Origin: Hwangdonia seohaensis
GTDB taxonomy: Bacteria > Bacteroidota > Bacteroidia > Flavobacteriales > Flavobacteriaceae
Assembly: GCF_031932625.1 (NCBI RefSeq)
Contig: NZ_JAVSCK010000002.1
Coordinates: 558,001 to 622,000, forward strand
DNA length: 64,000 nucleotides
Direction of reading: 5' to 3'
Shown here one piece after another: positions 44,256-52,849 of the stretch. The notes beneath the pieces were generated by a model. The model worked only from the letters and a program-made list of their open reading frames with translations. It did no database searches and was not told where the DNA came from. Each line of letters starts with the position of its first letter. Position 1 is the stretch's first letter. The position numbers were made by a program, and so were the translations under genes.

Positions 44256-46682
44256 ATGAAGATTTCATATAACTGGTTAAAACAGTTTATTAAAACGGAC
44301 TGGACGCCAGAACAAACCAGCGAATTGCTTACCGATTTAGGACTAGAGGTTGAAGGTGTTGAAGCTTACCAATCGGTAAAAGGCGGATTGGAAGGTGTGG
44401 TTATTGGCAAAGTTTTAACCTGCGTTAAACACCCAAATGCTGATAAATTAAAGTTAACCACGGTTGATATCGGTGCCGAAGCGCCCTTGCAAATAGTTTG
44501 TGGTGCGCCCAATGTAGCGGCCGGACAAAAAGTACCCGTGGCAACCATTGGCACAACCTTGTATACTGCTGAAGGTGAGAGTTGGACCATTAAAAAAGGG
44601 AAGATTCGCGGCGAAGAAAGTCACGGTATGATTTGTGCCGAAGACGAGCTGGGTTTGGGAACATCGCACGATGGCATTATGGTTTTAGATGAGAAAATAA
44701 AAGTAGGAACACGAGCTGCGGATATTTTTGATATTGAAAACGACCAGGTTTTTGAAATTGGATTAACCCCAAACCGCGCCGATGCGATGAGCCATTACGG
44801 AACAGCACGCGATTTAAAAGCAGGATTGATTCAAAAGGATATTAAATTAGAACTTATCACGCCATCGGTTAGTGCATTTCGTGTAGACAATCGCACCCTA
44901 AAAATCGATATTGATGTACAAAATAAAGATTTGGCGCCTCGCTACTGCGGTGTTACCATTTCTAAAATAAAGGTTGCAGAATCTCCAACATGGTTGCAAC
45001 ACCGCTTAAAAGCTATTGGTTTAAGCCCAATTAACAACATTGTAGATGCCACCAATTACGTGTTACACGAATTAGGACAACCGCTTCACGCTTTTGACGC
45101 TTTAAAGATTTCGGGCAGTAAAATTGAAGTTAAAACGGTTAAAGCAGGCACAAAATTTACAACCTTAGACGGTATTGAACGTGAGTTACACGAAGATGAT
45201 TTAATGATTTGCGACACCGAAAAACCCATGTGTATCGCTGGTGTTTTTGGCGGTATTGATTCCGGTGTTACCGAAAGCACAACCAGTATTTTTTTAGAAA
45301 GCGCTTTTTTCAATCCCGTAAGCGTTCGTAAATCGGCAAAACGCCATGGTTTAAACACCGATGCCTCGTTTAGGTTTGAGCGCGGTATCGACCCTAATAT
45401 TACCGAATATGCTTTAAAGCGCGCCGCTTTATTAATTCAAGAAGTTGCAGGTGGCGAAATTACCAGTGATTTAATTGATGTGTATCCCAAAAAAATTGAG
45501 GATTTTCATGTGCGTATGAGTTTTGATAATGCCAAAAAATTAATCGGTGAAGAAATTCCGGAAGAAATTATCAAACGCATTTTAACCTCATTGGATATTA
45601 AAGTAAATAATGTTACCGAAACCGGACTGGGCTTAACCGTTCCTGCTTACAGAAACGATGTACAGCGCGAAGCCGATATAATCGAAGAAATTTTGCGTGT
45701 TTACGGTTATAACAACATTAAAACTACCGAAAAATTAAACGCTTCAATTTCCAGCACATCACGTTTTGAAGACCATAAAATTCAGAATGTTGTCGGCAAC
45801 CAATTAGCGGCCCAAGGGTTTTACGAGATACTTTCAAATTCGCTAACAAACCCAAATTATGTGGCGTTAAGCGAGCAGTTAAAGGAAGAACATAATGTTA
45901 CCATGCTTAATCCTCTAAGTAATGATTTGTCGGTGTTGCGCCAGTCTTTACTGTTTTCTGGTTTAGAAGCCATTTTACACAATATCAATAGGAAACGACA
46001 AGATTTAAAATTCTTCGAATTCGGTAAAACCTATCATCATTACAACGATGCCAGAGCAGAAAACAAGCATTTAACCCTTTTTGCAACGGGTAATCAAAAC
46101 AAGGAAAGTTGGCATGATGCCTCTAAAAAAAGTGATTTCTTTTTCTTAAAGGGAAGTATTACTTCGATATTAGAACGTTTGGGGATTTCTCGATATAATG
46201 AAACACCAGTTAAAAACGATGTGTTTAGCGAAGGATTGAGTTTAAACTTGGGTAAAACCAAATTGGTCGATTTTGGTTTAGTGAAAAAATCGATATTAAA
46301 ACATTTTGATATTTCGCAGGAAGTATTGTTTGCCGATTTTAACTGGGATGCCATTTTAGATATTGTAAAACGCCATAAAATTATATTTAAATCCATAGCG
46401 AAATACCCGGAAGTTCGTCGGGATTTTGCACTATTGCTGGATGATGCCGTTACCTTTGAATCTATTTACAACATAGCAAAACAAAGCGAGAAGCAATTGC
46501 TGAAAAGTGTGAATTTATTTGATGTGTATCAAGGTAAAAATCTGCCAAAAGGCAAAAAGAGTTACGCCGTTAGTTTTACGTTGCAAGACGAAAACAAAAC
46601 GCTTACCGATAAGCAGATTGATAAGATTATGAAAAAACTTCAATCGAATTTCGAAAAACAATTGGGTGCCGAATTAAGGTAA
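44256..46682 (+). CDS. pheT: Phenylalanine-tRNA ligase beta subunit
   Basis: The 808-residue subunit of the heterotetrameric synthetase charges tRNA-Phe. The N-terminal tRNA-binding (EMAP-like) domain is about 40-150 (VVIGKVLTCVKHPNADKLKLTTVD, QIVCGAPNVAAGQKV). The B3/B4 editing domain is about 210-390 (WLQHRLKAIGLSPINNIVDATNYVLHELGQPLHAFD, FERGIDPN). The B5 domain is about 400-475. The catalytic-like core and FDX-ACB domain (KYPEVRRDFALLLDDAVTF and LPKGKKSYAVSFTLQD) end at 808. pheS is not adjacent, as usual in this phylum. It has its own promoter and a palindromic terminator at 46703. Confidence 0.96.
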   Translation: MKISYNWLKQFIKTDWTPEQTSELLTDLGLEVEGVEAYQSVKGGLEGVVIGKVLTCVKHPNADKLKLTTVDIGAEAPLQIVCGAPNVAAGQKVPVATIGTTLYTAEGESWTIKKGKIRGEESHGMICAEDELGLGTSHDGIMVLDEKIKVGTRAADIFDIENDQVFEIGLTPNRADAMSHYGTARDLKAGLIQKDIKLELITPSVSAFRVDNRTLKIDIDVQNKDLAPRYCGVTISKIKVAESPTWLQHRLKAIGLSPINNIVDATNYVLHELGQPLHAFDALKISGSKIEVKTVKAGTKFTTLDGIERELHEDDLMICDTEKPMCIAGVFGGIDSGVTESTTSIFLESAFFNPVSVRKSAKRHGLNTDASFRFERGIDPNITEYALKRAALLIQEVAGGEITSDLIDVYPKKIEDFHVRMSFDNAKKLIGEEIPEEIIKRILTSLDIKVNNVTETGLGLTVPAYRNDVQREADIIEEILRVYGYNNIKTTEKLNASISSTSRFEDHKIQNVVGNQLAAQGFYEILSNSLTNPNYVALSEQLKEEHNVTMLNPLSNDLSVLRQSLLFSGLEAILHNINRKRQDLKFFEFGKTYHHYNDARAENKHLTLFATGNQNKESWHDASKKSDFFFLKGSITSILERLGISRYNETPVKNDVFSEGLSLNLGKTKLVDFGLVKKSILKHFDISQEVLFADFNWDAILDIVKRHKIIFKSIAKYPEVRRDFALLLDDAVTFESIYNIAKQSEKQLLKSVNLFDVYQGKNLPKGKKSYAVSFTLQDENKTLTDKQIDKIMKKLQSNFEKQLGAELR

Positions 46683-46702
46683 TTCAAATTTAAAATTCAT
46701 TT

Positions 46703-46731
46703 AAAAAAGCCAGCGTACGCTGGCTTTTTTT
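46703..46731 (+). terminator. pheT intrinsic terminator
   Basis: AAAAAGCCAGCGT and ACGCTGGCTTTTT form a continuous palindrome with a T-run, 20 bases after the pheT stop. Confidence 0.88.
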
Positions 46732-46784
46732 GTATCCAAAATTTTCGTATCTTTAATAAAAGGAACTTTTTAAAACCTATTGTT

Positions 46785-47009
46785 ATGGCTGAATCTAATT
46801 ACATTAAAATTTTCACCGGAAGTCTTATTGACGTGCAACGCATAATTTCTGATTTGGAAAAAATAGATATTAGCCCCGTTATTAAAGACCAAAATGAATC
46901 CGGGCTTGACCCAAAGATTTATGGCGGTCATTTGCTCAAGGAAATTTATGTTCACAAAGACGAACTTGACAAAGCCAGAGACATTATTGAAAATATAGAT
47001 TCCAATTAA
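46785..47009 (+). CDS. DUF2007-family protein (first of a tandem pair)
   Basis: The 74-residue product has a signal-transducing PII-like small fold typical of DUF2007: NYIKIFTGSLIDVQRIISDLEKIDI (about 4-28), IKDQNESG, and the C-terminal LKEIYVHKDELDKARDIIENI. No catalytic residues or membrane segments are present. It is followed after 12 bases by a close paralogue. The pair arose by local duplication and may form heterodimers; function is unknown. Confidence 0.82.
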   Translation: MAESNYIKIFTGSLIDVQRIISDLEKIDISPVIKDQNESGLDPKIYGGHLLKEIYVHKDELDKARDIIENIDSN

Positions 47010-47021
47010 AAACCCATCACT

Positions 47022-47258
47022 ATGCCCAATTCCAATTATATAAAAATTTTTACTGGAAACTTTATTACCGTACAACGCATTGTTTCCGATTTAGAAAAAA
47101 CAAATATTCGTCCCGTTGTAAAAGACCAATCAGAATCTGCGCGTTTAGCAGGTTTTGGCCCATCCATTCCTGGTCAACAAGAATTATATGTTCATAAAGA
47201 CGAGCTCGATAAAGCTGTTGAAATTGTTGAAACTATAACTTCTGAGTTTCAAGATTAG
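47022..47258 (+). CDS. DUF2007-family protein (second of a tandem pair)
   Basis: The 78-residue paralogue of the upstream gene shares NYIKIFTG, VQRI, SDLEK, KDQ-ES and the YVHKDELDKA tail. It carries a short loop insertion (ARLAGFGPSIPGQQ) where the first copy has GLDPKIYGGHLLK. The 12-base gap implies one transcript. Divergence is concentrated in the central loop, which would be the ligand- or partner-binding region if the fold is PII-like. Confidence 0.82.
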   Translation: MPNSNYIKIFTGNFITVQRIVSDLEKTNIRPVVKDQSESARLAGFGPSIPGQQELYVHKDELDKAVEIVETITSEFQD

Positions 47259-47359
47259 GTTGTGTGATGCCTTAGCATTGACGGTTCAACTGCGCTCACC
47301 ACAAACTTAATGTTGGAGCTCACCTCCCACTATTTCGGGAGTGGTAACGCCCAAATAAA

Positions 47360-48985
47360 TTAAACAGTTACGGCATACATTTTATTACGCAGTTCCTTTA
47401 TTTTAGGATCTTGCATGTACTCATCAAAAGTGGTGTGCCTGTCTATAATGCCATTTGGTGTTAATTCCACTACCCTATTACCCACGGTTTGTGCAAACTC
47501 ATGGTCATGCGTTGTAAACAATACGGTGCCTTTAAAGTTTTTAAGCGAATTGTTAAACGCCGTAATACTCTCTAAATCCAAATGGTTTGTGGGCTCATCG
47601 AGCATTAAAACATTAGCTCTGGTCATCATCATTTTACTAAGCATACAACGCACTTTTTCGCCTCCGGATAATACCGATGATTTTTTAAATGCCTCTTCGC
47701 CGCTAAAAATCATTTTACCCAAAAACCCTCGAATATTTACTTCTTCGCGCTCTTCTTCGGTTTGTGCCCATTGGCGTAACCAATCAATAAGTGTTAAATC
47801 GTTGTTGAAATATTCGCTGTTATCCAATGGTAAATAGGATTGCGTTGTGGTAACGCCCCATGCAAATTTACCGGCATCGGCCTTTTCTTTATTGTTTAAT
47901 ATTTGATAAAATGCCGTTGTAGCTCTGGAATCCCTTGAAAAAACAACCACTTTTTCGCCTTTATTCAAATTAAGGTCGATGTCTTTAAATAACACTTCGC
48001 CATCTGTAGATGCTGCTAAACCAGTAATATTTAGTATTTGATCGCCAGCTTCTCTATCGCGTTCAAAAATAATGGCTGGATAACGACGGCTTGTTCGTCT
48101 GATATCAGCTATATTCAGCTTTTCAATCATTTTCTTTCTGCTGGTGGCCTGTTTGCTTTTTGCAACATTGGCAGAAAAACGACGAATAAATTCTTCCAGT
48201 TCCTTTTTCTTTTCTTCAGCTTTTTTGTTTTGTTGCGCGTACTGTCTTGCGGCCAATTGAGACGACTCGTACCAAAAGGTGTAGTTTCCTGAATAATGAT
48301 TTATTTTTCCGAAATCAATATCAGAAATATGGGTACAAACGGCATCCAAAAAGTGACGGTCGTGAGACACCACAATAACACAGTTTTCGTAATTCGCCAA
48401 GAAATTTTCCAACCAAGAAATGGTTTCGTAATCCAAGTCGTTGGTAGGCTCATCCATAATCAACACATCCGGGTTCCCAAAAAGTGCCTGTGCCAATAAC
48501 ACACGTACTTTTTGCTTTCCGTCTAAATCAGCCATTAAAGTATAGTGAAATTCTTCTTTAATACCCAAGTTTGATAGCATTGAAGCGGCATCACTATCGG
48601 CATTCCAACCATTCATTTCTTCAAATTGCACTTGAAGCTCTCCAATTTTCTCAGCATTTTCATCGGTATAATCCGCATATAATGCATCAATTTCAGTCTT
48701 TATTTTAAATAAGGGTTTGTTCCCCATTAAAACGGTTTCCAAAACGGTATGCTCATCATATAAATTATGGTTTTGCTCCAAAACCGACATACGCTTACCA
48801 GCCTCTAAAGACACGTGTCCGGATGTAGGATCCATCTTACCGGAAATAATCTTTAAAAAAGTGGATTTTCCAGAACCATTTGCGCCAATAATGCCATAGC
48901 AATTACCATTATTAAAGGTGGTATTTACTTCATCAAAAAGTACACGCTTCCCGAATTGCACTGATAAGTTAGAAACTGATAACAT
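47360..48985 (-). CDS. ABC-F family ATPase (YbiT-like) with one degenerate composite ATP site
   Basis: The 541-residue soluble protein has two ABC domains joined by a linker of about 85 residues (240-300). NBD1 has Walker A GANGSGKST (34-42) and Walker B MDEPT, but a degenerate signature LDGKQ (154-158). NBD2 has signature LSGGE (439-443) and Walker B LDEPT, but a degenerate Walker A FSRDSRATT (349-357). In the head-to-tail pair, site 1 (NBD1 Walker A with NBD2 signature) is intact and site 2 is damaged on both sides. ABC-F proteins bind the ribosomal E site and rescue or modulate translation. Monocistronic; no resistance genes are adjacent. Confidence 0.9.
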   Translation of the reverse strand: MLSVSNLSVQFGKRVLFDEVNTTFNNGNCYGIIGANGSGKSTFLKIISGKMDPTSGHVSLEAGKRMSVLEQNHNLYDEHTVLETVLMGNKPLFKIKTEIDALYADYTDENAEKIGELQVQFEEMNGWNADSDAASMLSNLGIKEEFHYTLMADLDGKQKVRVLLAQALFGNPDVLIMDEPTNDLDYETISWLENFLANYENCVIVVSHDRHFLDAVCTHISDIDFGKINHYSGNYTFWYESSQLAARQYAQQNKKAEEKKKELEEFIRRFSANVAKSKQATSRKKMIEKLNIADIRRTSRRYPAIIFERDREAGDQILNITGLAASTDGEVLFKDIDLNLNKGEKVVVFSRDSRATTAFYQILNNKEKADAGKFAWGVTTTQSYLPLDNSEYFNNDLTLIDWLRQWAQTEEEREEVNIRGFLGKMIFSGEEAFKKSSVLSGGEKVRCMLSKMMMTRANVLMLDEPTNHLDLESITAFNNSLKNFKGTVLFTTHDHEFAQTVGNRVVELTPNGIIDRHTTFDEYMQDPKIKELRNKMYAVTV

Positions 48986-49185
48986 AGTTTGTATTTAATT
49001 TTTTGCAAAAGTATAAAATCTTAACCGTAAGACGAAACATACTTAACTTATTTTTAAACTGTAGTTGCCCATGTAAAATCCTTGTAGTATAATATTTAAC
49101 AACGCCTTAACAGCAGTTTATAAATACAAGCTATATTTTTGTTACATATAGCATTTACGCTAAAATATTTTTTTCGAAGGGGACT

Positions 49186-50607
49186 ATGAAATTCTATTAT
49201 TATACACTGCTTATTGCAATCACACTACTGGGTTGTAAAAAAGATTACGCCAAAGATAATGGTGATTATGCTTTTTTTGGTGGTGAAATTATTAACGCAA
49301 ACAATAATTATGTGGTGCTGTCAAAATCAAAACGTATTATAGATACGATTAAACTTGATGGCAATAACAGATTTATTTACAAAGTGGATAATTTACAACC
49401 GGGACTTTATAATTTTAAACATGGTGGCGAATTTCAAATGGTTTTATTAGAACCAAAAGACAGCATTATGTTTAGGCTAAACACCTTAGAGTTTGACGAA
49501 TCGTTGGTTTACACTGGCGAAGGCGCCAAAAAGAACAACTATTTAATCAATGAGTTTTTAAGAAACGAAATAGAAGAAAAACAGATTTTTAAATTCTGCC
49601 AGTTAAATGCGGAAGACTATCAAAAAGAAATAGATTCCATAAAAGACAACAAATTAAAAAAACTTAAGAAATTTAAAAACAAGTACGACACATCGGATTT
49701 GTTTAACAAAATTGCACAGGCAAACATAGATTATAACTACTATTTTAATAAAGAAATATACCCGTTTGTACACTACGGCGGTAACAAAAATGATATTTTG
49801 GAATCTTTGCCAAAAGACTTTTACAGTTACAGAAAAAACATAGATTACAACGACGCGTTTCTAAAGGATTACTTTATTTACAGCACGTTTTTACGTTGGA
49901 ACTTTAATAATATCGCGCTTAGCGAACATTATAAACACGCTGAAAAAAATCATTTTAAAAGCTCAGACGTTTGTTATAATTTAGACCGATTAGCGCTTAT
50001 TGATAGCCTAGTAACTGATCATGAAATTAAAGAAGATTTACTGCATCATTACACCGTAAACTTTTTAAACAAAAGCAAGAATGAGAAAAACAACAATGCC
50101 ATTCTTAATTTTTATATCAGTAAAAGTTCTAATGCTGAAGGCAAAGCAATGATTACCCAATATGCCAAGGCGTTGCATAACTTAAAAACCGGTGAAACCT
50201 TCCCTGAAACGGTGCTTATAGATACGAGAAACTCTGAAACCAGTGTTGATGCCATTATAAATTCGCCAACCGTAATTTGCTTTTGGTCGCAAACCTATTA
50301 CGACCATTTTAAAGAGAGCCAGCATAAAATTTATGAGTTGAGCACGAAGTACCCAGAGGTAAAATTTATAGTTATTAATGTTGACAGTTACGGTATGGAT
50401 TCCGCATTAAAAGCCTTAAAACGGAACAGCTTCACCTTTAAAAACCAGTACCAATTTAAGGACCCAAAAGCATCAAAAGAAGTTCTGGCCATTTACCCCA
50501 TAACAAAAGCTTTTATAATTGATAAAGATCATAAAATAGTAAACAGCAAAACCAATATTTTTGCTAGAAATTTTGAAGAACAGCTTTTAGGTTTATTGAA
50601 TAGGTAA
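49186..50607 (+). CDS. Thioredoxin-fold lipoprotein lacking the CxxC motif
   Basis: The 473-residue lipoprotein has a lipobox ending LLGC (C17). A DUF4369-like beta domain is likely at about 30-115 (AFFGGEIINANNNYVVLSKSK, LEPKDSIMFRL), followed by a long helical middle. A C-terminal thioredoxin-fold domain covers about 338-473 (GETFPETVLIDTRN, VICFWSQTYYDHFKESQHKI, VKFIVINVDSYGMDSALK, PITKAFIIDKDHKIVNSK). The position normally held by WCxxC is FWSQTYYD, so no redox cysteines remain. It cannot be a disulfide reductase of the TlpA type and is more likely a binding or scaffold protein. Monocistronic, with a strong terminator. Confidence 0.82.
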   Translation: MKFYYYTLLIAITLLGCKKDYAKDNGDYAFFGGEIINANNNYVVLSKSKRIIDTIKLDGNNRFIYKVDNLQPGLYNFKHGGEFQMVLLEPKDSIMFRLNTLEFDESLVYTGEGAKKNNYLINEFLRNEIEEKQIFKFCQLNAEDYQKEIDSIKDNKLKKLKKFKNKYDTSDLFNKIAQANIDYNYYFNKEIYPFVHYGGNKNDILESLPKDFYSYRKNIDYNDAFLKDYFIYSTFLRWNFNNIALSEHYKHAEKNHFKSSDVCYNLDRLALIDSLVTDHEIKEDLLHHYTVNFLNKSKNEKNNNAILNFYISKSSNAEGKAMITQYAKALHNLKTGETFPETVLIDTRNSETSVDAIINSPTVICFWSQTYYDHFKESQHKIYELSTKYPEVKFIVINVDSYGMDSALKALKRNSFTFKNQYQFKDPKASKEVLAIYPITKAFIIDKDHKIVNSKTNIFARNFEEQLLGLLNR

Positions 50608-50670
50608 AACTAAGTTTTTAAAACCTTTACGGTTTTTAATAAAGCTTACAGACTAAAATATATTGCAAAC

Positions 50671-50705
50671 AAAAAGCCTCAACTTAAATTAGTTGAGGCT
50701 TTTTT
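50671..50705. terminator. Bidirectional intrinsic terminator between convergent genes
   Basis: AAAAAGCCTCAACT and AGTTGAGGCTTTTT pair around a TAAATT loop. It stops the thioredoxin-fold lipoprotein gene from the left and the transaldolase gene from the right. Confidence 0.88.
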
Positions 50706-50728
50706 ATATCAGAAAAAACTAAAGTATT

Positions 50729-51382
50729 TTAGTTTCCTTTTTTGTAGTCTTCTAAAAATTTGGCTAAACCAATATCGGTTAACGGGTGCTTTAACAAACC
50801 TTCAATTGAGCTTAACGGACCTGTCATAACATCTGCACCTAATTTGGCACAATCGATAACGTGCATGGTGTGGCGCACCGAAGCTGCCAAAATTTGGGTC
50901 TCAAAATTATAGTTATCGTAAATATGTCTAATTTCTGAAATTAAGTTCAAACCATCGGTAGAAATATCATCCAAACGTCCAATAAATGGCGACACATAAG
51001 TAGCTCCAGCCTTTGCAGCCAATAAGGCTTGGCCAGGTGAAAACACTAAAGTCACATTGGTTTTTACGCCTTTTTCAGAGAAATATTTACAAGCCTTAAC
51101 ACCATCTTTAATCATGGGCAGTTTTATAACAATCTGCTCGTGCAATTCTGCCAAAGCTTCGCCTTCTCTAACCATCCCTTCAAAATCTGTCGAAATCACT
51201 TCGGCACTCACATCGCCATCAACAATATTGCAAATATCAACATAGTGCTTTAAAATATTGTCGTGTCCGGTAATACCTTCTTTAGCCATTAACGACGGAT
51301 TTGTTGTTACCCCGTCAAGTACACCAAGGTCTTGTGCTTCTTTTATCTGATTTAGATTTGCTGTATCAATAAAAAATTTCAT
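50729..51382 (-). CDS. tal: Transaldolase / fructose-6-phosphate aldolase-type (short form)
   Basis: The 217-residue cytosolic TIM-barrel aldolase matches the short TalC/FSA class. MKFFIDTANLNQI and GVTTNPSLMAKEG are the N-terminal signatures. The Schiff-base lysine is K87 in IVIKLPM. NVTLVFSPGQALLAAKAGATYVSPFIGRLDD and AASVRHTMHV complete the family pattern. It transfers a dihydroxyacetone unit in the pentose phosphate pathway, or acts as an aldolase on fructose-6-P; the two are hard to separate by motif. It is monocistronic, ending at the 50671 terminator. Confidence 0.92.
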   Translation of the reverse strand: MKFFIDTANLNQIKEAQDLGVLDGVTTNPSLMAKEGITGHDNILKHYVDICNIVDGDVSAEVISTDFEGMVREGEALAELHEQIVIKLPMIKDGVKACKYFSEKGVKTNVTLVFSPGQALLAAKAGATYVSPFIGRLDDISTDGLNLISEIRHIYDNYNFETQILAASVRHTMHVIDCAKLGADVMTGPLSSIEGLLKHPLTDIGLAKFLEDYKKGN

Positions 51383-51551
51383 TCGTATAAATTTAGTTGT
51401 GCAATTTTTTTGCGAATTTACGATTAAATAAAAGCTTTGAACGAAGATTTACTTAAAATATATTAACAATTCAGAATATAACCGTTTAAGGGATTGTATG
51501 TAAAAAATCCTTTTGCTTTTTGCCAATAAAATCTTCTAAATTGCTCTGAAT

Positions 51552-52556
51552 TTACCATTTTATAATGGCACTCGCCCAGGTAAATCCGCTACCAAATGCA
51601 GCCAGTACCACATTATCACCAGTTTTAATTTTGCCTTCTTCCCAAGCTTCGGTTAGGGCAATAATTACCGATGCTGCTGTGGTATTGCCATATTTTTGAA
51701 TGTTATTAAAGACTTGATCATCACGTAACGCAAATTTCTTTTGAATGAATTGTGCAATGCGCAAATTGGCTTGATGCGGAATCAACATATCGATGTCCTC
51801 TTTTTGTAGGCCGTTTTTTTGCAAACCTTCCATAATAACCTCACTAAAACGAACCACGGCATGCTTAAAAACAAAGGTGCCATCCATATAGGGGAAATAA
51901 GACAAGTCTTCTTCTTCAGATTCTAAAATCTGCGGTACCCAATGCTTGATGCTTGGCGATTCCACAATAAGTTTATCGGCGTACTTCCCTTCGCTGTGCA
52001 GGTGTGTTGAAAGGATGCCTTTTGTTGTATCTTCTTCTCTCGACAGTACACAAGCGCCGGCGCCATCGCCAAAAATAACGGTAACACCGCGACCTCTTGT
52101 GGTTTTATCCAATCCATTGGAATGGTACTCTGCACCAACCACTAATATGTTTTTGTACATGCCCGTTTTAATAAATTGGTCGGCTACCGAAATGGCATAT
52201 ACAAAGCCCGAGCATTGGTTTCTAATATCAATGGCTCCTACGTTTTTTAATCCTAATATTTCTTGGATTTGTACACCACACCCCGGAAAATAATAATCGG
52301 GTGTCATGGTGGCAAACACGATAAAATCAATGTCATCATTGGTTAATCCCGAACGCTCAATGGCCACTTTAGAGGCTTTTGCGCCCATAATTGCCGAAGT
52401 ATCGTCGGTTCCTTCTTTAATCCAGCGGCGTTCTTTTATACCTGTGCGTTCTTGAATCCACGCATCGTTGGTATCCATCATTTTTGATAAATCGTCATTA
52501 GTCACCACATGTTCAGGAAGATACTTTCCTAAACCTATTATTTTTGAATTGTACAT
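51552..52556 (-). CDS. fabH: 3-oxoacyl-ACP synthase III
   Basis: The 334-residue condensing enzyme begins fatty acid elongation with acyl-CoA primers. The catalytic triad is C115 in RNQCSGFVY, H261 in LIPHQANLRI, and N291 in YGNTTAAS. Length and RTGIKERRW opening match KASIII. In Bacteroidota, iso-branched acyl-CoA primers are preferred, which fits with the fused branched-chain E1 at 38.2 kb. Genomes of this group often carry several FabH-like genes; rpmF and plsX are not adjacent, so this may be the non-cluster paralogue. Confidence 0.92.
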   Translation of the reverse strand: MYNSKIIGLGKYLPEHVVTNDDLSKMMDTNDAWIQERTGIKERRWIKEGTDDTSAIMGAKASKVAIERSGLTNDDIDFIVFATMTPDYYFPGCGVQIQEILGLKNVGAIDIRNQCSGFVYAISVADQFIKTGMYKNILVVGAEYHSNGLDKTTRGRGVTVIFGDGAGACVLSREEDTTKGILSTHLHSEGKYADKLIVESPSIKHWVPQILESEEEDLSYFPYMDGTFVFKHAVVRFSEVIMEGLQKNGLQKEDIDMLIPHQANLRIAQFIQKKFALRDDQVFNNIQKYGNTTAASVIIALTEAWEEGKIKTGDNVVLAAFGSGFTWASAIIKW

Positions 52557-52573
52557 ATTAAAAAATCCTTTTT

Positions 52574-52596
52574 GTCATTCCCGTTAAGACGGGAAT
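52574..52596. repeat. GTCATTCCCG hairpin repeat
   Basis: ATTCCCG (52577-52583) and CGGGAAT (52590-52596) form a 7-bp perfect stem with a 6-base loop, in the leader region of fabH on the minus strand. GTCATTC resembles the first arm of the 42322 element. Confidence 0.6.
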
Positions 52597-52785
52597 CGCT
52601 TTAATCGAAAAACCAAAGTACAAAATAATACCATCAATTTCCAAATATTAACAATATGGTATTTTTAAGCTGTTTTTTGGAATTTTCTTTTTCCAAATAA
52701 AAAGTTGTGTCAGTTTGTCATATTTTATCAATTGGCATTTTTGTTGACTATTAAAACAAAGTGAATTTAAACTAAAATTAATCAG

Positions 52786-52828
52786 ATTCCCTCCTTTACT
52801 GAAACGAGTTCAGCACATGCGAGGGAAT
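52786..52828. repeat. Dispersed palindromic repeat (ACTGAAACGAGTTCAG type), copy 2
   Basis: Outer arms ATTCCCTC (52786-52793) and GAGGGAAT (52821-52828) enclose an inner hairpin CTGAA-ACGAG-TTCAG. The central 26 bases match 14428-14453 exactly. It sits 21 bases before the htpG ATG, inside its probable leader. Confidence 0.85.
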
Positions 52829-52849
52829 GACAAATAAATTATTATCATT

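Noticed and set aside
47283..47346. Possible terminator for the DUF2007 pair and the ABC-F gene
   Set aside because: CTCCC and GGGAG arms can pair around 47324-47341, but the stem is short, competing pairings exist and no T-run follows on either strand.
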